This document shows positions 24,401 through 33,480 of a DNA stretch of 64,000 nt, in pieces. How positions within the stretch are numbered: position 1 is the stretch's first letter; every line of letters begins with the position of its first letter. The stretch is from Aedes albopictus (lineage: Eukaryota > Arthropoda > Insecta > Diptera > Culicidae). The stretch is from the NCBI RefSeq assembly GCF_035046485.1, contig NC_085137.1, forward strand, positions 377,456,706 to 377,520,705, given 5' to 3'. The notes under the pieces are model-generated. The model did no database searches. It had not been told where the DNA came from and saw only the letters and a list, made by a program, of their open reading frames with translations. The position numbers and the translations under genes were made by a program.

Positions 24401-25549
24401 ATTTAGAGTGTTCAGTTCATTTTTGGCTCACGTTCTGTTCGAATACAATACTGCTTGAAAGAATAGCCTATTTTATAAGAAGGAGAAACATCTGGTAAAA
24501 AGTAAGCAGCTTCAACACCTGAAGGAAAACCTTTGATAAAAAAAAGATGCAGCTATAACATTCAAACACAGTAAGAACTGCCTATGTTCAAAAGAAGGGG
24601 AAATTTCCGATGAATCGTTTTTAACCCTCGAGCGATCGCGCTGTTGTATTTTGTACAACACGATGAAAAAATCTCGCTTTTTGTACTCAGCATTAGCGTG
24701 GTGCTGACGCAGGTAGTCAACCGCGCGAGTTGACATTTGCATTTTACACATTGGTAAGAGTGCCAACACTGAATATATGCAAATACCTCAAAAGAACAGA
24801 CTATTTTTAAAAGAAGGAAACATCACTTACGGGAGAGTTATTAGTATGCAGATATTACCATCCAACCTTTCCGCTTGGTCGTTATACTGTACTATTTACG
24901 GCCACAATACTTACTCTTCCATCAGAGATTTTTCCCGCTTTTTTAGAAAGGCTGTTCTTTCGAGGTAAATGCATAGATCATAATTTAGCCATTCAACTAG
25001 GCTGCCTAGTAAACCTCCTTAGCATTAAAATCATTATAACCTATTCGCCTTAGTGGCATTTGAGGCCTGATATCCTTCGGCATAATGACACAGCACCAAC
25101 AGGAACGACATTTCGGCAAATGCCACTCCGGGGAATAGTATTCCGGAAAATATACCCAAGCAACACGCATGTTATATAAGAGTTACGACGGCGCAAGTTT
25201 TGGTTGTATAGAAGTTAATTTTACGTCATTCTAACAGTTTGTTGGAAAAACGTAATATATACTTCTATACAACCAAAACTTGCGCTGTCGCAACTAATAT
25301 ACAACATGTGTGTTGCTTGGGTAATACCTTGTGTAATACCATCTTTTAAATCATTAAACCCTCAGCTCAGATTCTATAGGGTTCATTATTATGCATATTC
25401 CAAGTTTTGGAATTTGCCATGTTTTCAGCCTTTTGTTATTTCAGCCTTTTGTAATTTCAGCCTTTTGTTACATATCCATAGTTTCAGCCTTTTGTATTCA
25501 GCCTTATGTGCATTCAGCCTTTTGAAATTCAGCCTTATGTTACCATCCC
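21407..25549. mobile_element. 4.1-kb DNA transposon with GGCTGAA subterminal repeats, 9-bp target duplication
   Basis: CCTGTAGTG occurs at 21398-21406 and 25550-25558, and the undisturbed left arm of the host foldback has a single copy (as CACTACAGG near 20020), so this is a real target duplication. The left end carries seven GCTGAA units (21421-21530), alternating ATAAGGCTGAAT and AAAAGGCTGAA; the right end has seven in inverted orientation (25422-25536). The extreme ends GGTTACGTAC and GTTACCATCCC are only partly inverted. A 9-bp duplication suits Mutator/Phantom-like elements; if read as 8 bp, hAT is possible. The internal open frames show no transposase features. Confidence 0.7.
25155..25321. 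mobile_element. 167-bp palindromic MITE, CCCAAGCAACAC family
   Basis: Arms of about 70 bp pair almost completely, starting CCCAAGCAACAC and ending with its inverse. A TA follows the right end and precedes the left end. Its arms (AAGAGTTACGACGGCGCAAG and so on) match the MITE at 57882-58058. Inserted within the 4.1-kb transposon. Confidence 0.7.
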
Positions 25550-25836
25550 CCTGTAGTGCAATTAAGCATCAAATTGTTGATGATCCCACTAGCGGCCAAA
25601 TTGCCAACTAATCATATGAACCAAAGTTTTAAATGGTAGATCTTATCAAGCCCTAAAACTTTGCCGAAGAAAGTATTGTGTTAACTCTTAACACACCCGA
25701 GATAATAGGCCACACCCCCAAAATGACGAAATCCCATAAGCTCTTAGTCTCCTATAACGCTCACCCCTGTCTAGTAGGAGTTCGTTTAATAGGAGTCCGT
25801 TTAATAGGAATTCGTTTAATAAGAGACTCGACTGTA

Positions 25837-26490
25837 GTTTTGAAAGCTGTATGAGATACGATGAATACAGAGATATAGGCCTAAACAGCTCACAGTGAAA
25901 TTCTAGCGGTGTATTGAGTTTTCTTAGGGGAAGGGGAGTTTTATTTTGCTTATTTTGATCGGTCGTGAGAATTGAAACATTTCGGTCGCTGAATTCGTTG
26001 GCATTGGTTTTGAGTGAGTACGTAACGTATCCGGGGTTAGAATTTTTGAATCTGATAGGCTGGAGAACCTGCCCTGAGGGTCTCTCTCGGGTTAGTCGGG
26101 CACGCAACTACGGTATTGGCATCTCTGCTCATCGCAGGGTTGGCGCAAAAAGCCGGTACCGGAAATAAGGTACTATTAGAAAATCCCCACACTTTACAGT
26201 TGGGAGTGACGCAGCTGAAAGAATGTCTGACACTCAAGCCTTGGCTCAAGTGCCATTGATCGCTCTCTGAAACGACCATAATCACAATTGACCCTACCTT
26301 GTGGGAAGGGATAGGAGGGATGGGGTGACATTTATCGAGAGGCCAGCGACGTCCTGTTAAATAGCAAAGATGAGTTTTTGTTAAGAGAATAATCTAGGTG
26401 TCCAGGAATCACCATGCGTAAGCAATGCGAGTGGATTATTGATGAAGTTGCTGGTTCCTAAGAAAACTCCATGATCATGATTAACTGAAT
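25837..26490. other. sequence with no recognised feature
   Basis: ORFs here (for example 25688-26107 on the minus strand) show no domains. No terminal repeats seen. Confidence 0.35.
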
Positions 26491-26493
26491 GGA

Positions 26494-26905
26494 TCAGACG
26501 AGCTTCACTTTGGAAGACGAAGTGACCGAGAAGTCCGACACACTGCGTTCGTCCGATTCCTCCAGCACGGTAAGCTTGCGTTTGGTGGCAGCATGGTGCG
26601 GTGCAGGCCTGTGCACAGAAAAGGCGACTAGGGAGGGGTTTCTCCTAATTTTGGCAAAGGGCAGAGGGGTGCCTAGTGTAGGGAACGTCTGCAATGGGAG
26701 GGGTTAAACCCCCAAAACCCCTCCCGTGTGCACAGGCTTGTTGCGGTGTATTACCCAGCGCTCCCGATTGGGCCGCACTGGTGCTATTCAAGGACGTCTG
26801 GATTGTGGATGCCTGGCTTCGGAGGTGATGTTTATACGGAATTCCCTCGGATGACAGCAGCTTGTCCAGCGAGATCTGGTTGCGTAGGCGCTCGATGTCG
26901 CCCAT
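26494..26905 (-). pseudogene. possible host exon, disrupted by a 109-bp insertion
   Basis: From an ATG in good context (TTCATGG, in-frame TAA six bases upstream) the frame reads MGDIERLRNQISLDKLLSSE and on to about residue 58, a polar, helix-prone stretch. Then 109 bp lies between direct repeats GTGCACAG (26611-26618, 26728-26735) and carries a stop in this frame. Beyond it a different frame reads KRKLTVLEESDERSVSDFSV and SSSKVKLV to a TGA at 26494-26496, rich in Ser and acidic residues like a genuine C-terminus. Removing insertion plus one repeat (117 bp) does not by itself restore the second frame, so either an intron (acceptor TGTGCACAG at 26612-26619 is reasonable, donor unclear) or a further indel is needed. 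I do not recognise the protein. GC content is well above the surroundings. Confidence 0.38.
26619..26727. repeat. 109-bp insertion with GGGAGGGGTT hairpin
   Basis: Flanked by 8-bp GTGCACAG direct repeats. It contains a strong hairpin (GGGAGGGGTT ... AACCCCTCCC, 26696-26725) and a second GGGAGGGGTT at 26631-26640. A small MITE is the simplest reading; the family is unknown. Confidence 0.4.
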
Positions 26906-27138
26906 GAATTAACCCCTTTCTTTGGTATGGCGCTGCCGTTTAGTCACTCAGAGCACACTTTATTTATCTAACTTTTACTATAAATTCCATATGAAGAATA
27001 GTTAAAAGTTTCGCGCCTGTTCTCATGCAAAGCTTGCTTCGATCTTTAGGAAAAATCTTAAATAACTCAAGAAAACCTAACCATACATTTCGAGCTTCTT
27101 TTTCGCACTTCACAAATATCCATTGGCATAATAAGTTT

Positions 27139-27379
27139 AATTGGTCGGCGTTAAGTCAGACCGGACCATCTGTTCTGCAATGATTTCGAAAAAATGTCCT
27201 GCAAGCACTTGAAATTTCAAATCTCTGGCAGAAATTTCAGATACATACTATTATTCTTGTATGTGATGACACATCTGCATCAAAAAAACATCGAAAAGTT
27301 CAGGTTCAACGAATTCCTCAGCATATCTTTAACTGCCAGAAAAATCGCGTAGTCCACTATGACTTAACGCCGACCAATT
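27139..27379. mobile_element. 241-bp MITE, ends AATTGGTCGGCG
   Basis: AATTGGTCGGCGTTAAGTCA at the left is mirrored by TGACTTAACGCCGACCAATT at the right, about 20 bp of terminal inverted repeat. The interior is not palindromic and has no ORF. Confidence 0.6.
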
Positions 27380-28024
27380 GATAGGTATGAAAGTTATCTT
27401 TCAGGATCGATCAGAATTGAAAAAGATAGTTATCTTGGATGTTGCCAAAATCACTTATCCAGATTCAATTTCACGTAAATTGATTAACCGTCAAACCGAT
27501 AACTCATCAAAGTTAAACAAAAAAAGAAAAACATCAACGTTGTTTCTATCGCCCAGCCCGTGTTTGCACATAAAATCATCTTTCACATTTATCAACCGTG
27601 CCTGACACACCCGCAACATACTATACATACTGAACCTAGTATTCCGTAATTCCATCCCATGCTCACCGCACGTGTAGGTATCATTCGTTACATGATGAAC
27701 TCGATACGGAAAAATTGTTTGCCACACTGTGACCTGTCCCGAAGCAACAGCAAGAAAATCGGTCTTACTGCGCCCCTCTATCTACCATGCTGTGTACCTG
27801 GTCATATGCGTCACATCGTTTTTCCACTCTTTGGGGAATCAAGCTACTACTGCGTCCAATAAGCTGAACTCATGTGACAAGTCATGTTTTGGTATTCGCA
27901 TCTTGCAAATTTGCAATTATCATTTGTCAAGTAACACTAGTTTACAGCATTTTTGAACTCGGTAAGCTGATGATCATTTTTGGTGTAGAATCATGCCCTG
28001 AGTTCGAAAACGCAAGGGAAAAAA
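27380..28024. other. unique AT-rich sequence, nothing recognised
   Basis: Several overlapping ORFs of 64-78 codons lack coding character. Confidence 0.35.
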
Positions 28025-28610
28025 ATACAGTAGAGCGGAATTTTTTTCGACTTTCCATACAAGGTTGATGATTTGAAATCGATTTTTGTTCTATTTTTAA
28101 GCAAAGTTGCTCACTTCAAACATCTCATTCTCCGTAATCAATGCTCCGATTGAGCTGAATTTTTTACTGTAACTCGCCTACATATGATATGTCAAATAAA
28201 CGTCGAGAAAGAATTTTTAAGTCAGTTTTTTCTAATTGAAAAAAATACATTTCTTCAAAAAAATTTGGGAATTTTGCTAATATTTAAGAAGATCGTCCCT
28301 AAAACTCGCCAATATCTTGAATTTCATCAATCTGACGCAAAACCTGTATTCACATGATCGAATGGTATTGTATTCAGCTTTCAATTTATGGAAAAAGATT
28401 TTAAATTGGTTGAACAAATTGTAATATATTTGAATTTTAGTAAATTACATATTTTGAAAAGTTGCAAAACTCGATATTGAGCTAAAACTCAAAAACTGTT
28501 CTACTTAAAATTTTTTGAAGGTCGGTTCCGAAATCAGCACTAAATTGTGCTTCAAAAATTTTGGTCGTTGACAGAAGTTCACGACTTTCGTTTTATTTTG
28601 TAAATTTGTG
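28025..28610 (-). repeat. dispersed 590-bp repeat, copy 2
   Basis: Inverted relative to 4728-5315 and similar throughout with many substitutions and small indels. Begins TACAGTAGAGCGGAA and ends CGTTTTATTTTGTAAA. Confidence 0.6.
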
Positions 28611-28659
28611 TAATCAGTGCTGTCATGATAAAATCGGAGCTGGTTACTCAAGGTTTTGA

Positions 28660-29520
28660 AACTTTGATTGACCCCGGGAGTTCTATGTGCCGTCCCAGAC
28701 GGCGACGGCCCAAAGCCCCAAGCTGCTGGTCCAGCCAACGGCAGCTTCCGGGGTGGGCTCAAAAGGCCTCTTTCGACTCCCGGGTCCCAGGGCGTATGAG
28801 AAGGGGGAGCTTTCGGTGTGGAGGACCTAACATACGAAAGTAGTTACCTGATCAAACGTTTATTCAGCGGCTTGGCGGAATGGCACACAACGGGTCGATC
28901 TATGTGGCTCCCCGGCTTGATGGTTGCACCGGTGGCAGGTGGGAGTTTGTGCACTGGACAGCGTGGAGCGACGGCCGTCGGTGGAGGCAGGTCTCTGCGA
29001 TCGGCGAGCACAAGGATCCGGCAGACAGACCAGCCCGGTATTTTCACGTGGTGAGACAGTGGGTGCCCCCGCGGCGTAGCGCAAAGCGTGCGCGACGGCG
29101 AGGCGGGACGTTCGGCGAAGACACGGACCCACCGGCTGGATAGCGGACCTTATGGAGCAGGCTTCTCAGCGATGAAACAGGTACACGTGCGGCACAACGG
29201 AGTTTTGGATGGCGTAGCGAGACCTCCGGCGGCGGCACGGTTCTATCGGCAATATGGCCGGCCTTCGAGTGACAAAAGGGCTTCCAAGTAACGCTGCTGC
29301 CCTGCCGGCGATAACAGGGCCCTCCGAGGGAGATTCGGGCCTTACGGTGACAAAACTGGCACTCCGGTGGCGAGGCGGGCCTTCCGGCGGCGAAACGGGG
29401 TTGAGAGTGGTGTCGCCGGACCTAGAGACGGCCCAGCGGGCGTTCTGGCTTCAAGGCGGTTCGAACGGGCCTTCCGGAGAGGTAACAGGCTTTCTTGGAA
29501 CGGATGAAAGCAATGATAGG
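28660..29520 (+). repeat. GC-rich block, probable non-LTR retrotransposon UTR remnant
   Basis: About 860 bp of CpG-rich sequence containing GGTGAGACAGTGGGTGCCCC and reiterated GGCCTTCCGGCGGCGAAACG-type phrases, a style I associate with 3' UTRs of R1-like mosquito LINEs. Many overlapping ORFs on both strands are a by-product of high GC; none has a recognisable domain. No RT fragment is attached. Confidence 0.35.
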
Positions 29521-29524
29521 CTCA

Positions 29525-30060
29525 CAACACTCGAATACTATCGGCTTGGCCGACACTTGATCACTTTTGGCAAAATTTTGTACTACACGTGGGTATGGCT
29601 TTTCCAACTGCAATACACCTTTGTGGTTTGATAATCGATAGACTACTGATCCCGCTCTCAACCGTGGTTTCGCACAGGCCCCTTTTCATCGTCATTCTCC
29701 CATCGAGTGAGCGGGCGATTCTCACTGTATCCGGCCCCATCGATGCCACCTTCACTCCCTTATCAAACTTCGCTACCCACCTATCACTCGTGTACGCAAC
29801 CCATCAGCCACGATCGATCAATTCAAATTGAACGTTTTCTAACTTCACAATATTAATCCCTAATTCCCCACACCAAACAAAATCTAGTTACCGTTCGGTA
29901 ACAGTTTTCAAATTTCAACGCCCCTATACTGGTACGCCCCCAATGAAATAATTTCACTATCATGAAGAATTAAGAATAACCCCTCCATGCATTATTATTT
30001 CACGAAACTTTTCTATAATTATCGGGAAAAGGACATTTTTGCTAGAATTCCTTCTACAAG
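29525..30060. other. unique sequence, nothing recognised
   Basis: Short ORFs on both strands without domains; no repeat structure seen. Confidence 0.35.
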
Positions 30061-31010
30061 TTTAACAAAAATTCTTCTTAAAATTGATAGAAATTCTCCA
30101 AGGTTAACTCCAGTGACACCGTCAGAAATACCTATAAGGAATCTGTTATGATCTATTAAAAATGTTTATAATGTTCACAGAAAGAAAATTTTTCGTTCAC
30201 GCAAGATTTCTTAGAATCATTTGAGCATGAATTCATCTTATGATTCCTTTTAGTATCCCTTCAGAATGCATCCCTGTTCATGAATTCCATTGTAAGATTC
30301 ATTTCGGAATCCCCTCAGCAATTATCGCTAGGACTTCTCCAGGAATTTTTAAAAATATTCATCTTTCATGATCACTAGTAATGCTTACAAACATCTGTAG
30401 TTGAGAGCATCAGTATTTTTTTTTTCTTTGGATTTGTCTGCTCGACAGGCTAAGACCATTGGTTGGTCCATCTCGCCATCAGTATTTTGAAATTTATGTT
30501 TTTGCTGTATAGTATGACAAATTATAATGTTGTTTATATCTGTAAAAATAATCAGACCGTATTAAGTTAAGTATCTGATTACAATGGTTATAATTAATAA
30601 TTATCTTAAAGATATATCGTCTAGCTCAAACCTTTGTAGGGGTATGTGGCGGGACCATCATCATCATCATCATCATCTTGAAACTGGTCCACAGGTTTCC
30701 TCAGAAACTCAAACTGAAATTCCTCCTGTCCCTTAAGAGATTTTATGGGAAACTCCTTCAAGGATTACCACGTAAGTTCCACATATTCCTTCATGTATTT
30801 CTTTAAACATTTCTGAAGAAATATGGCTTCAGAAATATTATCAGACTTTTTTCAGGAGTTTTTCTTTTGGATTCCTCCGAAAATACTTCAAGGAATTTCT
30901 CCAGGAGTTTTTTCAGTAATTCGTAAAGGCGTTCCTTCAAAAATGCAATTCCAAGAGATTATTTTACAAAGATTCGGAAATTCTTTCAAAAATTTCTTGA
31001 AGGTTCTTTA
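30061..31010. repeat. degenerate TTCCTNCAGGAATT minisatellite
   Basis: Irregular short phrases alternating TTCCTTCAGGAATT and CTCCAGGAGTTTTT-like words. A (CAT)n run lies at 30656-30677. The open frame at 30823-31011 is Phe/Ser-rich and is a product of the repeat. Confidence 0.5.
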
Positions 31011-31139
31011 GAAAGCTAACATGTTATCCAGAAAAATCAGAAACTTGATTTTATTCTGAAGCTGTGAAATTGATTCCTAGTCGGATGGATTGTAGTCTAT
31101 TTGGCTATATATCATTCAAAATTGTATTTAAATGGAAAT

Positions 31140-31495
31140 ATAAGGACCTTGCCATGCTTGCATCCACCTGGCTGGACGGAATAAAATACCGCGAATTCTA
31201 TTGCCGTTCAACTTGAAAACCATGAAATGTTTGTTAGTAGTTAAGCAAAATATGTAGAACTGTTTCGTCCTTTGAGTGAAAATTATGAATTGTTAGAGCT
31301 GTAGTGTGATGCATCTGTGTTGTTTGTTGTTTTTACTGTTTATTTTCATGATGATGTTTATTGTATATTTGATGTAATGTCCTAGAATCTCGAAGCATGT
31401 TAAAATGTAGTTTTAATTTGTAAGTTATTTTAAATTCATCTGTCTGTGCGGCATTGTACGTCGAAGACAATGGAAATAAATAAAAAATAAATAAA
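31140..31495 (+). mobile_element. probable LINE 3' end with AATAAA-type tail
   Basis: Ends in GGAAATAAATAAAAAATAAA preceded by GTGCGGCATTGTACGTCGAA, resembling 3' termini of jockey/CR1-type mosquito LINEs. No coding part is retained. Confidence 0.35.
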
Positions 31496-31714
31496 CAATT
31501 AGCCTTGCTGGAACTTCGCACACAAGTTCGGGCAAGGCTCATTGTTAGCCTCTTAAGCAGCTTGAAAGCTGATTAAGATGCTACTCGGAACTTTGTCAGA
31601 ACATTCAAGTTCATAGAAGTTCATTTCAGTAACTTGTTGGGCTTTCATTTTAGCAAAAAACACTTTATGCGAAAATTTTCATGAGCATTACAATCGAATT
31701 CAGCAAAATAATTA

Positions 31715-31795
31715 TTGAAATGGATTCGAACCGGAGGCCGGTGCGTGAGAGCCCAACACTCTACCCCAACACAAGATACAAGGTGGGTGAAATCG
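31715..31795 (-). repeat. tRNA-like (SINE head) relic
   Basis: The minus strand reads TTGGGGTAGAGTGTTGGGCT (A-box region) and CCGGTTCGAATCC (B-box) at tRNA-like spacing. No tRNA fold could be completed, so a decayed SINE is more likely than a functional tRNA. Confidence 0.45.
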
Positions 31796-32089
31796 GACTT
31801 GAACCAATGCTTTGTCGACACCTACATTTCTAAACTTGTGCAGTAGCGCAGTTAACTTGAACATGACAAGTGTCTTCAGCAGTGCTGCGGTACGGCAGCA
31901 GGTTGTCACGCAGAAGGATCCGGTACAAATCTTCTCCAGGAGTGTATCATACACGGTAAGGTTGGTCGTGTTTAAAGCAATTTAGGCAGTTAACACAAGC
32001 GGTGATGAATCTGGAAAGTAATTTTTTTTACATTCATTTTGAGAAAGTTTCATCAGAAGCTGCTTAGAAAGCTAACAAGCTTCCTTGTG

Positions 32090-33000
32090 TGAACTTTCAA
32101 GTTCCGAAATTCTTTAAAAATTAAGCTGCTTAGAAGGAATCCCTAGAAGAATTTCCAATGATTTTTTAAACGAATTTCTAGAAGAATTTCTAAACCAATT
32201 CTCGATGTAGTTTCAGAAGAATCCCCATAAGTTAAGAATTCTTGGAGAAATTTCTGGTGAAATTCATCAGGGAATATGGAGAATTTCTCAAAGATTTCAT
32301 GAAAAAAAAATGCCAGAGGAGTTCCCGAAACAAATCTTAATAGATTGTAGATCTTCCGGTAGACTTTCTGGAGTAATTCTTGAATAAACGGATTGATTTT
32401 CAAAGAAACCCATTGAAGATCTCTTAAGAATTGGAACCCTTGGACACATTTGTGGTAGAATCTCATTGGAAATTATTGTAGGAATCTTCAGGGAAACTTC
32501 CAAAAGAATCCCTGGAAAAAAAATCTGAAGGAGTATTTGTAAGAATTTCTAAATTTCTGTCTACCCCCATGGATTCCATTAGAAAATTCTCTGGGAACTT
32601 CTTCCGGAAAGTCTTCCACGGATTTTTTTTTTTTAAAGTTCTTCAGATGATCCTTCAGCACTTTCCCAAGAAAAGCTGACATGGGTTTCCTTGAATCAGT
32701 TTTCTAAATTTTACAGGAACGCATACGAGATTTTTTCTCACAGATTTCCTTCACACATGCATTCAACCATTCTGTGAGAAATACATATTTTCTTCCACAG
32801 ATTTTTTTTTGAAAGTTCTTCAGATGATCCTTCAGAACTTTCCCAAGAAAAGCTGACATGGGTTTCCTTGAATCAGTTTTCTAAATTTTTCAGGAACGCG
32901 TACGAGATTTTTTTTCACAGATTTCCTTCACACATGCATTCAACCATTCTGTGAGAAATACATATTTTCTTTCATAAAATTCTCCGAAAAATTATTGTGA
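32090..33000. repeat. degenerate TTCC/GGAA minisatellite with recent duplication
   Basis: Same style as 30061-31010. It includes a tandem duplication of about 179 bp (units starting near 32612 and 32791, each with TTCAGATGATCCTTCAG and AAAGCTGACATGGG) with only a handful of differences between copies. Confidence 0.55.
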
Positions 33001-33480
33001 AAATCTTCCATAGACTTCTGTATGGGATAGCAAAACAGTTAGAAAAACTTTTGTTACATATATGAGGGCACCATGCTCGTACCCGAGGGAAAATTTTTAG
33101 GGAACAAACCCTTCTTTTTACCCAAGTGCCATTAAGCAGACGTCCCTCCGCCTTTTACTGAAAATACGAAAAAAAAAACCTGTCTTGCCGCGTTTGTTGT
33201 ACATGGGCCTCATGGGACGGAAACCATTCCCACAATTGTTCGACCTGAGAGCTGGCTACTCAGTGAGTAATTTGGAGTAACCTAGATGACACCACTGCAA
33301 GTAATCAGATTCTGCCGAATTTTTGTTTTCCACCGATTTACAAAACAAGCAAAAGGAAACAATTGCTGAAATATTAGATATCAAAATTCAAAAAAGCATG
33401 GGATTTTTAGATGCCTTTTTCCTGCATCTGATTATTATCAAAGAACATTTAGGCAATTCAAATAGAATTCAGCTTCGGAG
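33001..33480. other. spacer, nothing recognised
   Basis: No ORF or repeat structure supported. Confidence 0.3.

Larger units (their letters stand above)
19677..25834. mobile_element. TA-flanked foldback element built of 145-bp repeats, interrupted
   Basis: The termini CAGTCGAGACTCTTAT and ATAAGAGACTCGACTG are inverted copies, flanked by TA (19675-19676, 25835-25836). Inside lies a long palindrome: 19829 onwards pairs with sequence ending near 25763, and 20219-20677 pairs with 20678-21240. The right arm is split by the 21407-25549 insertion; removing it leaves an element of about 2.0 kb. No transposase is visible. TA flanks and CAGT ends suggest mobilisation by a Tc1/mariner-type enzyme, but the arms are larger and more repetitive than in usual MITEs. 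Confidence 0.7.

Noticed and set aside
28505..29661. Numerous ORFs of 60-125 codons on both strands in the GC-rich block
   Set aside because: High GC depletes stops; no domain, splice structure or consistent frame.
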